NCBI GenBank assembly: GCA_002104895.1
Contig: MCFG01000032.1
Location: forward strand, 189,001-253,000
Reading direction: 5' to 3'
Length of the DNA: 64,000 nucleotides
Source: Anaeromyces robustus
Taxonomy: Eukaryota > Neocallimastigomycota > Neocallimastigomycetes > Neocallimastigales > Neocallimastigaceae
Each line of letters opens with the position of its first letter. Position 1 is the first letter of the stretch. Made by a program: the position numbers and the translations under genes. Positions 28,516 through 41,718 of the stretch are shown here, in pieces. The notes beneath the pieces were generated by a model. The model was given only the letters and a program-made list of their open reading frames with translations, was not told the origin of the DNA and did not search any database.

Positions 28516-29539
28516 ATTATTATTATTATTATTTTACATTTTTTTATATAAATATAAAGATAATTATAAATTTGTCAAAGATAATTTGAAAAAAGAAGAA
28601 TTATTGAAAAAAACAATTTATTATGATGATTTAAAACAAATCAGTAATAAAATGGCGTCTGAACTAACACATTTAACAGTTACAAATATTTCTGATGATA
28701 TTACTAGTTTAGATAAGTTTTTATATCAAATTGTTAATAATTATAAATTTGAAGAAATTAATAATATTTTGAAAAATGCGAAATTATTAACATGTTTAAC
28801 ACTTGATTTTGATTCCAATGTTTTATTACCTTATGACTTTTGGGATAATATAAAAAGATTAAAGAATTTAAAAAAATTATTTTTGTGGGATGTTGGTAAT
28901 GCACAAGATAATAGTGAATATATAAATAAAACATCAACAGAAATTTTACTTGAAAATGTTGAAATTTTCCATTATTCTTTTGCAAAAAAAGATGATGGAA
29001 GTAATTTAATTCAAAATATTAAAAATGATGATAAAATTAAAACTGAAAATTTAATAAATGCATTGTTTAATTCTCTAAGATTACCAAAATTAACTTTATT
29101 TGGACTTATTGGTTCAGGAATAAATGATGAAACCTTAGCCAAATTTTTAATTAAGAACGGTAGAAACATTATTCGTATGGATTTAAGTCGATCTTATAAT
29201 TTAAAATTAGAATTTAGCAACATTCCTAATTTCGTATTTCGTGAATATGTTAATAATATGAAATCATTGGATTTAACGGAATGTGATTTTATCAAAATAA
29301 ATCGTGATAATTATACAATGGATTTAGATTATCAATCAAAAAATATATTAATTAATATTTTAATGAAGAAAAAATGTAATTATGATATTATACCTGCAAA
29401 TCAGGAATCAAAGGATCGATTTTTATTAGTTGAAAAGAATTCAATGAACGATAGTAATGAACCAGAAAGTAACTTGGTTGCATTTGTTAATAAACAAGAT
29501 AATCCAATTATGATATATGAAAAAAATAATGAGGTAAAA

Positions 29540-29578
<39 letters not shown>

Positions 29579-30792
29579 AAACTATAAATATTATATTATA
29601 TATATATTATTTTTACAATATTTTAATAATAATAATAATAATATCATATATTTAGATACAATTATTAAACGAATATTATAGAAGTCAACAACAAGAACTT
29701 GGATCATTAAGTTGTGAACGTAGATATTCCTGTAGTATTCATGCTAAATCTCTAATGTTTAAAAATCCATTAAGTCATCTAAAAGAAAGAAATCCTTTTA
29801 TTACTGCATTAAATTTATATGGATTAACAAAAGATTTAACAGAAGAAGATTGGGAAGTATTTTTAAGAAATACTATATTCTTAAAACATTTATGTATTGA
29901 ATATCGATCAGTATCATATAAATTTCATGAAAATTTAGGTGAAAATATGTGGAAGGCTATTATAAAACTTAATGATGATGAATATCAATTAAATGCTGTA
30001 AATAATATAAGTAGTTTATGGATTTATAATTCTCCAGTACCAAAATTCAGCCAATTTTATAATCCCAATTATAATTCAGTAATAAACTTCCAATGTCTTA
30101 AAACATTCCGTATAAGAAAAATGATTATGAATAATTCAGAATTAGATCTATTTGGAAAGATTATTAATTGTCCAGTTTTAGAAACGTTCGAAATATCTTT
30201 TAATAAAATACTATCACTTTCAAGTAAGTATATATAATAAAAAATATAATACTTTAAGCTTTTTAGGAAATAAAAATTCATAAAATATCAAATATTATTA
30301 AAATTTATATATTATATATTTATATTTATATTTATATTTATATTTATATTTATATTTATATTTATATACATATACATAAATATTAAATAATTATTTATTT
30401 TATATATATGTTAAATTATTTTAGATGAAAGTTATGATACCAGTAAAAATATAATATTATCAGTAATAACTAGCAGTAAACGTTTAAATTCAATTATTTT
30501 ATCAGATAATCATATTGCTAAAATCACAAAAGACATCAAAGATTATGTACATTGTATAGAAAATAATATTATTGTGTTAGATAATCTATACAAACATATT
30601 AAAAAAATCAAAGATCCAAATAACATAAAAAGTTTAATGAATGATGCAGAAAATAAAATTAATAATAATTTTGATAAGGAATCTGATAGAAACGCCCAAA
30701 AATCAGCTGAAATTATATCAGAAATTAATTCAATGAAACTTTTAGACAAATTAATATTATATAAGCATATTTTCGATTATAATAATATTTAA
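27318..30792 (+). CDS. Leucine-rich-repeat-like protein, function unknown
   Basis: Five in-phase exons (27318-28059, 28273-28353, 28560-29533, 29656-30223, 30425-30792) encode about 910 residues. The N-terminal 150 residues are basic, then a Ser/Asn-rich disordered segment. Residues about 145-290 form a compact unrecognised domain (AYNDVPMKGTNYSKIFMEII, then FPEFVDIRDWIEAHF). The rest shows irregular leucine-rich repeats of the long, ribonuclease-inhibitor-like type: LTCLTLDFDSNVLLP, NLKKLFLWDVG, KLTLFGLIGSGINDETLAKF, IIRMDLSRSYNLKLEF, MKSLDLTECDF, then FITALNLYGLTKDLTEEDWE and HLCIEYRSVSY. No F-box was recognised. LRR proteins of this kind usually serve as protein-binding scaffolds; the partner is unknown. 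The start ATG is the first in frame and all intron phases agree. Confidence 0.75.
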
Positions 30793-31905
30793 ATTATTAT
30801 TAATAATTCATAAAATAAATATTAATTTTTTTTTTATTAATAATAATGTTGAAATAATAAGTAACATAAATAAATTTTCATATATATTTCATAAAAAATA
30901 TACAATATACAAAAATTATAAAATAATAGGTATCATATTTTTATATAATATATATTGTTGAAAACAGTAACAATAATTAGAAAAAAAAAAAAAAAAAAAA
31001 ACAATTCAATAATATATTAATAGATAATAGATAATAATAATAAATATTAAAAAAAAAAAAAGAAATAAAAATTATACAATTTTTTTTTATTATATACATC
31101 TTTTCTTTTTATTTTTTTCTTTTTTTTTTTTTTTATTTTTTTTATTTTTTTTTTTTTTTTTTTATTTCTTAAAATTTTTTATCTTTTTTAAAATTATTCA
31201 ATTTATAATATCGAATATTTTTTAAATGAAAGTTTTTTATTCTTTTTTTAAAACAAAATCATTATTAATTTTTAAGAATAGATATTATTTATAATTCTTA
31301 TTTGATATTATACATATTCATATATATATATTTATTAATATATTTTTTTTTATATAACTTTAACAAAATAATTATATACATATATGTATACATTTAAATA
31401 AAATAAAGAATTTTTAAAAATTAAAAAAATATATTAATAAATATATAATAAGAGTTATCTTTCAAAAATAAATCTTTTTTTTTTTAATGTTATTATTACA
31501 TAACATTAAACATTTTTTTTTTTTTTTAATATTATTTTTTTGTTTAACAATTTTATTTATTTTATTATTTATTATAATTAATTAATATACTTATATATAT
31601 AATTAAAATTACTAAAATGAAAATCTATATTGTATATATTATTCTAAATAAAATATATAGATATATATATTTTATTATATTATTATATATATTAATAAAT
31701 AATATTGGAATTATTAAAATATAAAATAATAAAAATAAAAGAAAAAAGAAAGCAAAAAATAAAAAAATAAAAAAATATATAATTAAATAAAAGAAAAATT
31801 AAAAAAAGAAAAAAAGAAAAAAATGAATATAATTAATAAGGGTATATAATTATTGTATTATAAATATATATATATATATATTATTTGATATAAAATTTAG
31901 ATAAT
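30793..31905. other. Convergent intergenic spacer
   Basis: Homopolymer-rich spacer (A and T runs at 30979-31001, 31050-31062, 31119-31165) between the LRR gene and the minus-strand CCDC81-like gene. No gene was seen. Confidence 0.6.
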
Positions 31906-32695
31906 TTAGTATGCTCGTATGCCTCTATTTGGTAAACGATATTTTTTCAGTAAAGTGTTGGTGATTTTTGATGAAAACCTATAAATTAATATAAAAAAAA
32001 AAATTTTTTTTTTTTGAATATATATTTATAAAATCTAAATAGCTTATGAATATATATATATATATATATATATATTATCATTAGGATTATAGATAAATTA
32101 ATATTTTATATACCTCATATCAACATTTGTTCTAGTAATTTTTAAAGTTCCCATTGTACCCATTGTTAAATTTAAATTTGTACCTGATTCAATTGAAATT
32201 TTTATGCAAGTCATAATATCTTTAATAGCCATTTCAACATCTGGTCTTGTCCATCCCATTCTTGATGCCATAATTGAATAATTTAATGGTAATTTGTTCG
32301 GAACACATGCTTTGACACTATTTGGATAATAATAACTATTATAACCATTAAAGAATCTAGATGTTGGGAAAAAATGAGGAGAAAATTCATCTGGTGATGC
32401 CGCATAATTTTTTTTAATATAAAAAATGCCAACTCCAGGAAATTCTGGAGCCTATTGTTCATATTATCAATCATAGATAAATAATTATATATAAAAATAT
32501 GTATATAGATTCAAATAAATATATTATATAATTCATAAATCTATGTCAATAAAAAATTTTATAAAGCAAGTTATATTTCAATTAATGAATAAATCTCATA
32601 ATGATTGTATATTACCTTTTTATTTAATAACAATTCTTCAGTATAAATCGATATTTTATTCCATAATTCCATTAATTCTTAATATAATGATGATG

Positions 32696-32731
<36 letters not shown>

Positions 32732-32981
32732 TATATTATATATTATATTTTATTTAATTATTTGAAAAGTTCCAAAAAAAGATCATTACATATAAAAATT
32801 TATAATTTATTTTAATTATTAATCGTATAAAAATGTTATAATATTGTTGATTATTAAATAATTCATAAATTCATATATATTTAATAAAATAATTACGTGT
32901 AGTTGTAAATCTTGAATATCTTTTATTCTTTGGAATAGTTTCAGATACTTTTAATAAGTCATGGAGTTTTGCTTCTGACAT
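31906..32981 (-). CDS. CCDC81-type HU-domain protein
   Basis: Four in-phase exons (32981-32897, 32677-32616, 32451-32114, 31978-31906) give about 185 residues. The fold signature is that of the CCDC81-type eukaryotic HU domains: first half ELWNKISIYTEELLLNKKAP, then FPGVGIFYIKK (compare VW..IS.YI..QLL..KGV..PGLGTFTF in CCDC81); second half KLPLNYSIMASRMGWTRPDV and MAIKDIMTCIKISIESGTNL, then MGTLKITRTNVDMRF (compare the V.MRF end of the second HU module). The tail is KYRLPNRGIRAY. Human CCDC81 is a centrosome/centriolar-satellite and cilium-linked protein, so a basal-body or flagellar role in zoospores is plausible by inference. Here the two HU halves make up nearly the whole protein, without the long coiled coil of animal CCDC81. 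The match rests on remembered motif patterns, not an alignment. Confidence 0.65.
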
Positions 32982-33996
32982 TTTATTAATGTAATAAAAA
33001 AAATTGATAAAGTTATACAATTGTTATTATTTAATTAATTTATTTATGTATTTAAGAGAAAAAAATTAAAAAAAAAATGTTTAAGAAATAATACAAAATT
33101 AAAAAATAAAAAAGAAAAATAATAAAAAAATATTTGAAAAAAAAATATTTTTTTCAATAAAACTTTATTATCTTTTTTTAAATATATACATAATGATTGA
33201 TAAAAATTATTATAATAATACATTTTTGTGACATAATTTATATGTTATTAAAAATTTTTAATTAAATTATTACAAATAAATGTTTTACTCTTAGTTAAGA
33301 ATGAACTTTATTTATATTATTTATACTTATTTTTTTTCACAATGATAATTCAATATTTTCAAATTTATTAAAACTATCTTTTTAAATTAATCCATATATA
33401 TATATATCGTTCATATAATTATATCTAAAAATAATCCATTAACAAATAAAATTATATATCATTTTTAATGAAATTAAAAATTTTAATAAATATAAAAAAA
33501 GTATAGAAAAGAAAAAAAAAATTTTAAAAATTATATATAAAAAAAAAAAGAAATAAAAAAATCTTACTAAGTAGTTTATTAATTAACAAATAAATATTTA
33601 AAAGTTTAAAATATATAATATTATATAATATCATTAAATATAGCTTCATGAAATATGAAAAATTTTGTTTATTATTTTTTGATCTTATATTTTATTTATA
33701 TTATATTTTAATAATTAAATAAAATATAGAAAAATTAAATATTATTAAATATTAAATATTGGTATATATATATATTATTCATCATAATAATAATTATGAT
33801 AAATAAATACATTTAAATTTAAGTATGTGTATATAAAAAAAATAATAAAACATATATATATTTATTAATTTACAATAATTTGAATTGCCTAACTCATAGC
33901 AGTAATCACTTGTTTTCATTATATGATTTTTTTTATTTTTTTTTTTTTTTTTTTTTTTTTTTGTGTTCATTATACATTATTAGTTTATTTTTCGGA
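32982..33996. other. AT-rich spacer
   Basis: About 1 kb between two minus-strand genes, with a T run at about 33935-33962. No gene was seen; the promoter of the HU-domain gene lies at its left end. Confidence 0.6.
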
Positions 33997-34170
33997 TTAT
34001 TTTACATATGATGAATGATAGATATAATTTTCATCATCTAAATTATGATAATGATGATGATGGTAATGATGTGTTTTGTTAGAACGATGACGATAATTGC
34101 TATTATTATCTCTATTTTTATAATGATGTGATTTATTAGAACAATGATTATTATCTCTATTTTGATTTTC

Positions 34171-34203
<33 letters not shown>

Positions 34204-36672
34204 TCTTTTTTTATTTTTTATTTCCTTTTTCCTTATTGTTTCTTCTTTATCATTATCATCATTATCATCTGAAGTATAATTTCCCATAATACTTGAGTTT
34301 GGCCTTCTTACAGAATGTCTACTCTTTGAACGTTCTCTTTCTTTAGAATATGAAGAATAAGAATATGAATTTGACCGTGAATGAGAATCATTATTATTAC
34401 TATTATAACGATGATGATGGTCCTTAATATTAAAAAGTTCTTGAAAATCCTTATAAAAAATACTATTTTTTCTATTTCTTTCTAAAGCTTTATAATCTTT
34501 ATAATGAAAATTCTCATTACTAGCAATACTTTTTATATAAAGGCTATCATCACTAGTTTTATATACACCATATTTTGAAAAGTCTAATTCACTAGAATCC
34601 TGTTTACTTTCATTAGATGATGAATTTTCGTCATCATTATCTATTAATATTTGTATTTCTTCTGATGTAATACTATCGTTAAAACATTCTTTTACTACTC
34701 TTACTAATGATTCTTCAGAATTTGATTTTTTTTTTATATCAAATGATTGATTACTTTTGTTTCTCAATTCTTCCTCATTTAAAATTTTTTCTATTTCTTT
34801 TTCTGTTATAATACGAGCATAATTATCCTTAACAACTTTTTCTAAATTATTTTTTTTTAAAAGAGAATAATATTTCTTACATGGTATAATAGTCATATCT
34901 CCATAATCATTATCATCTTGTAATATAAAATGGTCTAATTCTTCTTCATTATTTCTACTTTTTTTATACTTATTTATATGTTTATTATCTTCATTATCTC
35001 TTTTATCACCATAATATTTAGGAATTTGAACAGAATAGAAATAATCAGTAGATATTGTTGGGGTATCAATTGTACTATATTTATTATGTTTACTATTAAC
35101 ACTACTTTTTTTAATTTTAGAATTTTTATGAATAAAAACTCCGAAATATCCATATTCAATAGATCGATGTTCCCATTTTTGATAATTATCATGTTCATAT
35201 TTATTATAATGATGACAATGACAATAGCAATAATGTTCTTCATCAAACATTGAGAAAATTTTATTCATAGAAAAATTATTATTATTATCTAAACCTTTTT
35301 CATTTATAATTCTATATTTTTCTGATTTTTTTAATCTGTTTTCTTTTTCTTTTTTTCTTTTACTTCTTATAATATCTTTTTGATATTCCTTCATAGCATC
35401 ACGAATAATCTTCTCTTTACGGTCAACAGCATTTTCATCAAAACTAATTATTTTATAAAGGTCTTTTTCTTTATTATTATTGTTGTTCTGTGGATTTCTT
35501 ATTTTACTAGTATAAATATAATTATAATAATTATATCCATTATTATTACTTTTATAATTACAAACTTCCAAATCATCTTCATCCATATTTGTATGACGAT
35601 TAATATAGATATTTTTTTGAAGCCAATTTGTCATTAAATCACTTTTACTTATAGCTTTTTTATTTAAATCATTTTCTATTAAAAAAACATATTTAACATA
35701 TATACATTAAAAAAATATAGATATAAATATTAATGATTATATGGAATATATAATCATTATATGAATAATAATAATAGTATTTACATTATTAATATTAAAT
35801 TATTATGTATTATATATATATATTTAAATTTAATTACCTGATGAAAAAGATCGTTTAATTCTATTAAGTCGATTAGTAGAAGCTGTATTTGATAAATTAT
35901 TATTACTGGAATTAAGATATTTTATTTTATTTAAACGATTTTTCAATTCATTAAAATTAGTTTTTTGAATAATATTTAAAATAGGATATGTATAACCTCC
36001 ACAATTACAACAACATATACCTCCATCAACTTCAAAATAAACTGATTGACATTTTTTTGTATCAAGAGATACAAATGAATAATCTATATCATTATGATTA
36101 TCAGGAGCACCTCGTAAAAAATATGAAATAGTCCAAGCTTCTTCTTCTTTTTCTTTTTTATCATTTTTTAATGATGAATCTTTATTTTTTCCATTTTTAT
36201 TATTTTTATTTTTATCATTATGATATAGATCTACTAAACTTTCGATTTTTGTTGTTGTTACAGGAATAAAATCTGAATTTGTTTTTTTAATTTTCATTGT
36301 ACCTGAAATTAAAAATAATTTTTCTAACTGTTTTTTATAATTATACAATTTATCATAAGTATTCTTACCAAGAGGACATTTAGAAGGTATATATTTATTG
36401 ATAACATTTTTATTAGAAAAATACATTAAATCATTATTAATTGGTTCAGTCGATTTAACAAAACTGTTGTTATAAATTTTATCAGGTTCATCATAAAGTC
36501 TTTTTAAAGTAACTTTTATTCGACCAGGTGTATCATCAACTAATGAAATTTCTAATTCCCATGTATAATCATGACAATTAAATCGATATATTAAAATTTT
36601 TCTTAAAAATAATTCAACATACCAACATCGACAAATAAAGCCAGTAACATCTACTTCAGAATTTTGAATCAT
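33997..36672 (-). CDS. Large Asn/Ser/His-rich protein with a novel N-terminal domain
   Basis: Two exons (36672-35838 and 35675-33997) join in phase across a 162-nt intron to give about 837 residues. Residues 1-250 look globular: GFICRCWYVELFLRKILIYR, then WELEISLVDDTPGRIKVTLK, a Lys/Asn insert, then AWTISYFLRGAPDNHNDIDY and a striking cysteine cluster (GGICCCNCGGYTYPILNII). The remaining 550 residues are disordered, with basic helices (KEYQKDIIRSKRKKEKENRL), acidic Ser-rich motifs, His clusters (HYCYCHCHHYNKYEH) and a C-terminal RS/Asn/His-rich region (SHSRSNSYSYSSYSKERERS). The RS-like region would suit a nuclear protein. I do not recognise the N-terminal domain. The ATG at 36672 is the first in frame. 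Confidence 0.7.
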
Positions 36673-37577
36673 TTGTATTACTATTTAATTATAATTAATT
36701 TACTAAAAAAAAATCACCACCCTTGAATTTACAATATTTATATATATATATATAATTTAATAAATATGGAATATATTATAAAATTTTCCTTTTTTTTTTT
36801 TTTGAAAAAAAAAAAAAAAAAAAAAAACTTCTTTACAAATATTTATAATATTTTAATAAACTTGGATATGTTTAATATGTTTATTTAATTATTTTTATCA
36901 TTAATAGATTAATGATAAAAAAAAATTATATATAAATTATCGTAAATTCTTCGCTTTTTTTATTATATTTTTATTTTTCTATATAAAACATATAATTATT
37001 TATTTTATTAATATATATTTCATTTTTTATGTATAATAATAAATTTTGTCAATTTTATTTCATAAAAAAAATTTTTTTTTCAAAAAATCTTTCTTTAAAA
37101 ATTTAAAAAATTTTAATACAAAAAAGTTTGTATTATAATAATTTTCCAATTTCTTTATTTATATAAAATATATATATATAAAGTTCAAGATGTATAATAT
37201 AATAATTGTATGTAACCATATATTTATATATATATATTACTAAAATATGTAAAATAAATTATTGAAATAGAAGAGAATATTTATTAATATTTCTTATATA
37301 TACATTCAATTGAGTAATTTATTAATTTTTATTTTTTTTTTTTTAAGTATAATTAAATACAAAATATTTGCTTTTTATTAAATACAAAGTGTTATTATAA
37401 TTATTTTTATATCAATTTTTTAGATAGATAAACAAGTCATAATAGATATGTAAATAAAATATAAACAAAATGAAAAAAAAAAAAAAAAAAGGATTAAATT
37501 TTTTATTAATTTTTTTTTTTCTTTTTGTATATAATAAAGATAGTATAAAATTAGATTAATTAAATAAACATTTATAT
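36673..37577. other. AT-rich spacer
   Basis: Spacer between two minus-strand genes, with a T-run/A-run junction at about 36790-36827 and many A/T homopolymers. No gene was seen. Confidence 0.6.
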
Positions 37578-40385
37578 TTAATGAAGAATTAATCGTTTAA
37601 TTATATGATAAATATATCTACCCCAAAAATTATTACAATTACTATAAGAAATATCATATATACTTTCACCTTTATCATTAACACTATAAATATCAGCATT
37701 ATGTTTAATTAAATAATTTACTATAGGTATATTACTTGCTTTAATAGCATTAGCTAATATGGTATTACCATATCCATCACGTTGATTAATATCTAAAAGA
37801 TTATCAATTAAAATTTTTAATATATCTAACTTATTATTATGAATAATTTGTTGTAAAACAAAACTTGTGATATGTCTTATATTATATTGTAATAATGATT
37901 TAAATTCTTTTGAATTTATTAATTTATCGCAATAACTAACTTTTAATAAATCAGCGTAAAGTATATCATCCTTAAAATCAAGATCAATTCCACTTTCTAT
38001 TAAATAATTAACAATTTCCATTTCACCTTCCTTAAGAGCATACCATAATAAAGTAGACATTTCACCACCAATATTAACATTTATATTTGCACCATTTTGA
38101 ATTAATAATTTCATCATAGGTAACGATTTAGATTGTAATGCAAATTCTAAAGGTGATTTAAAATCAATTTTATTAATAAAATTAACATTAGCACCATATT
38201 TAATTAATAAATTTGTTAAAGGTATTGAATTTTCTTGTATAGAATATATTAATGGCGAATAACAATCATCTCGATAAAAATTAATACGAGATCCCTTTTT
38301 TAATACTGTTTCCATCATAGCTATTTTATCCTCTAATGAAAAAAGTGAACTTTTTATAATAGTCATTAATAAAGATTCCTTTTTATGATTCATTAAATTT
38401 AAATCAATATTTTCTTGATTCACTAAACAATAAAATATATCTTTATTCCCTATATAAATTGAAATTTCTAAAGCATAATGATATTCTGATCCATGATTAT
38501 TAGATACATAATTAACATCAACACCAAGATTAATTAAATCATTTATAGTATTTATATCTTCTTTAAGAATTGCATAATAAAGTAATGTATTACCATATCC
38601 ATCTTTTTCATTGATATCAAATTTTTTAAGTAACAATTTAAAAATATTTTGATTCTGAATAAAATAAGAAAAAATTAATGCAGTAAATTTATGCTTAAAT
38701 CTAAAAGAATTATCCAATAAATCTTTATTATTTCTATTTCTATTTAAATAATTAAACAAGGTTTGATCATCCTCTGTAATTTTATCATTTTCATTCTTAA
38801 ATGGGAAAACGATTATACGAACATTTTCTTTATCATTTTGACAAATAGCTTTAATAAGTGAAGATGGATAATCTTGATAATTTGCCTTTATACGAGAACG
38901 CGAATAATCACTACAAGCATCATCTTCCTTAAATATTAATTTTTGTTTTAATAAATACTGTATAAATCGATATTTTTTATCAGAAAGGGATAAAGATAAT
39001 AATGATATACCGTGTCGATTATTATCTCTTATTATTGTATTTACATTACCCCCATGTTCAATTAAATATTTAAAAATTCTAAGATTATTAGTATCCATTG
39101 CTATAACTATTGGATATTCCCCATTTTTATCTTTACCATTTATATCAAATTTTCGACGCAGTTCTTTATCTTCTATTAAATATTTAATTTTTCTAAAATC
39201 ATTTATTTTAATTAAAGAATTTAATAATAATATATAATAGGATGAATTAGTATCTTTTATAAAAGACAGGTCTAATGGATAGCTTTCTTTATCTTTTAAT
39301 GAAAATAAATTTTTATTAAATACAACTTCAATAAGAAATTTCAAAGTATCTAAATAACAATGACCATTAATATTTTCATTTGTTTTTGAAGATGAATAAG
39401 TACGGTTCATGCGACTTGCTTCCAAAAGAATTTTTTCAAAATTAATAGCTTTTTTAAAATCATTTAAATTATGATTTAATAAAGATTGTACAAGAAATTC
39501 CATCACCGCCTTCCCATTATAAACACGACAAGCTTGAATTAAAACATTATTAATAGATAAAGAATTAAAATCAAATGATACATTATTTACAATTTTTTTT
39601 ACAAGTGAATAATTGTTATTTAATACAGCTTTTTCTAGTATACGATAACGAGATATTCTATCTGATATTTTATTACTACTTTCATAATCAAAAAGAATAT
39701 TTAGGACTTCGGAATTAACTCTATGATGAGTTTTTTGATAAACTTCATCACTAATTTCAATTTTACTTTTTTCTTTTTCTATTTTTTCTCGTATAATATT
39801 ATTAGATAAAGGAATTCTATTTTTATAAATAGATAAAAAATTTAATATAAATATATTATCATAAATATAATGTTTAAAGAGAGTTTCTAATAAATCAACT
39901 CGGTTATTATATGCAAATTTTGTAATTAAAGATGAAGTGATATATTTCTTTTCAAAGCCTCTTTTCAAAATATATTTTAATTGAACTTTAGAAAAATCCT
40001 TAATTTTCTTTATAAAACAGCAATAATCTACTAAATTTACACGACAATCAAAATCATTTATACAATAATTAACAGAAGCACCATTCTTAATTAATAAATC
40101 TGCTATCATAAATTTATTTTTTATAATAGCTGTAAACAAAGGAACTTGACTGGAATGATATACAAAATTAAATAGTGTGTAATTGAAAGTATCATATTGA
40201 CATTCTTGAATAATATATTTCACAACATCATAACAGTTGCAATATTCAATTACATATAATACTATATCAAAAGTTTTATTACTTAAGTTTTTAATAATTA
40301 CATTATTTTGTTCAATATAATCTTTTACTTCTTCGACTGTTTTAGCACCTCGAATTATAGTTAACAAATCGTCAATTTTAAACAT
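37578..40385 (-). CDS. Ankyrin-repeat protein, single exon
   Basis: An uninterrupted 935-codon frame from ATG at 40385 to TAA at 37578. The protein is almost wholly ankyrin repeats of about 30-36 residues, many with the A-L-L-I-x-x-G-A-x-V/I-N hairpin: MIADLLIKNGASVNY, LRIFKYLIEHGGNVNT, YGNTLLYYAILKEDINTIND, LINLGVDVNYVSN, LTNLLIKYGANVNFINK, MMKLLIQNGANINVN, IPIVNYLIKHNADIYS. The first 80 residues (DDLLTIIRGAKTVEEVKDYI) are a divergent cap. No signal peptide, membrane segment or effector domain is visible, so it is probably an intracellular protein-interaction solenoid. It lacks introns although its neighbours have them. Gut fungi carry large families of such proteins, and a dead relative lies at 24685-25145. 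Confidence 0.9.
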   Translation of the reverse strand: MFKIDDLLTIIRGAKTVEEVKDYIEQNNVIIKNLSNKTFDIVLYVIEYCNCYDVVKYIIQECQYDTFNYTLFNFVYHSSQVPLFTAIIKNKFMIADLLIKNGASVNYCINDFDCRVNLVDYCCFIKKIKDFSKVQLKYILKRGFEKKYITSSLITKFAYNNRVDLLETLFKHYIYDNIFILNFLSIYKNRIPLSNNIIREKIEKEKSKIEISDEVYQKTHHRVNSEVLNILFDYESSNKISDRISRYRILEKAVLNNNYSLVKKIVNNVSFDFNSLSINNVLIQACRVYNGKAVMEFLVQSLLNHNLNDFKKAINFEKILLEASRMNRTYSSSKTNENINGHCYLDTLKFLIEVVFNKNLFSLKDKESYPLDLSFIKDTNSSYYILLLNSLIKINDFRKIKYLIEDKELRRKFDINGKDKNGEYPIVIAMDTNNLRIFKYLIEHGGNVNTIIRDNNRHGISLLSLSLSDKKYRFIQYLLKQKLIFKEDDACSDYSRSRIKANYQDYPSSLIKAICQNDKENVRIIVFPFKNENDKITEDDQTLFNYLNRNRNNKDLLDNSFRFKHKFTALIFSYFIQNQNIFKLLLKKFDINEKDGYGNTLLYYAILKEDINTINDLINLGVDVNYVSNNHGSEYHYALEISIYIGNKDIFYCLVNQENIDLNLMNHKKESLLMTIIKSSLFSLEDKIAMMETVLKKGSRINFYRDDCYSPLIYSIQENSIPLTNLLIKYGANVNFINKIDFKSPLEFALQSKSLPMMKLLIQNGANINVNIGGEMSTLLWYALKEGEMEIVNYLIESGIDLDFKDDILYADLLKVSYCDKLINSKEFKSLLQYNIRHITSFVLQQIIHNNKLDILKILIDNLLDINQRDGYGNTILANAIKASNIPIVNYLIKHNADIYSVNDKGESIYDISYSNCNNFWGRYIYHIIKRLILH

Positions 40386-40743
40386 TTTAATTATAAATTA
40401 TTTTTTTCTTTTTTCTAAAAAAAAAAAAAAATTATTTAAGAAGCATTTGAAATAAATATTAATTTTAAAAAAAAAAAAAAAAAAAAGAATGTACTAATCT
40501 TATAAATCCATTTGTAAAGTGTTATTCTTTAAACAGATAATATATAATTGTTAAAATACTTTTTTAAGTAATAAAAGAAAAACTTTTCTGTTTATTTAAA
40601 AAAAAAAAAAAAAAGAGAATATTTAATACATATTAAACTTATTAAAAGTTAAAATTATATAATAATTTATTTTAATAAATTAAAATATACATACATAATA
40701 AAATTAATAATAAATAATTAATTAAACTTTTAATTAATTATTT

Positions 40744-40795
<52 letters not shown>

Positions 40796-41718
40796 TTATT
40801 ATGTAAAATGATTATATAAGAAAATATGATATACATAAATAAAATAAAATTTTAATATTATATAATAAAATAATAATAAAATATAATAATAATAAAATAA
40901 AATAAAATTTACAATATAACATGATTAATTAGATTTTTCTGAAAATTGTAGTTGTTATTTATGTTTTATAAGAAAAAAAAAAATAACAGATAAAATATAT
41001 TTAATTTCATTTTTATTAAGATATATATTAGATTAGTAACATCATCTACAAGTGGAATATTAACTATAGTTTTAAATTTAGAATTAAATATAGAATATTT
41101 ACATTTCTATTTAATTAGCCACAATATTAAAAAAATTAAATGTATTAAATTTTTGTAATTGCCAATAATATTAATAAATAAAATTTTATTAAATTATTAT
41201 ATAAAATTATAATATTTTAAATTTTCGGTATAAATCAGGAAAAACTATTACATATATTTAATAATATTAAATGCATTAATTAATATAAACTGGAAAACCT
41301 GTCATTACATATATATTATTAAATAATATAAACTGGAAAAATTATTAAATATAATTTAATAATATTAAATAACATATAATAATTAAAAGGAAGAGTTTAA
41401 AAATTTCAATTATTTTTAATATATTATAATATATTAATTTTTATATACTGATATAAAAGATTATTATAAATATTTACAAACATGGACAGTATTTTATTTT
41501 TTTTTTAAAAAAAAAAAAAATACATTCAATAAGTATTTTATAAATCATATAATCATATTTAAATTTCAACTTTTGAATTTAAATTTAGATCTATAAGAGA
41601 ATAAATATAACAAAATAATAAAATCATTAAAAAATACTAAAACATTATTAATACTAAAATAATAAATATTAAATATTAATAAATAATAATTAATACTAAA
41701 ATAATTAATAAATAAAAA
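40386..41718. other. Divergent promoter region with degenerate repeats
   Basis: Lies between the ankyrin gene (minus) and the methyltransferase gene (plus). It has (TTTA)n at about 40743-40796, A runs at 40422-40434 and 40468-40486, and three diverged repeats at about 41224-41375 that share AAACTGGAAAA-like and ATTACATATAT-like motifs. No gene was seen. Confidence 0.55.

Noticed and set aside
32543-32815. Plus-strand frame of 90 codons
   Set aside because: It overlaps, on the opposite strand, the second exon and intron of the HU-domain gene, and ends in an ATA/ATT repeat.
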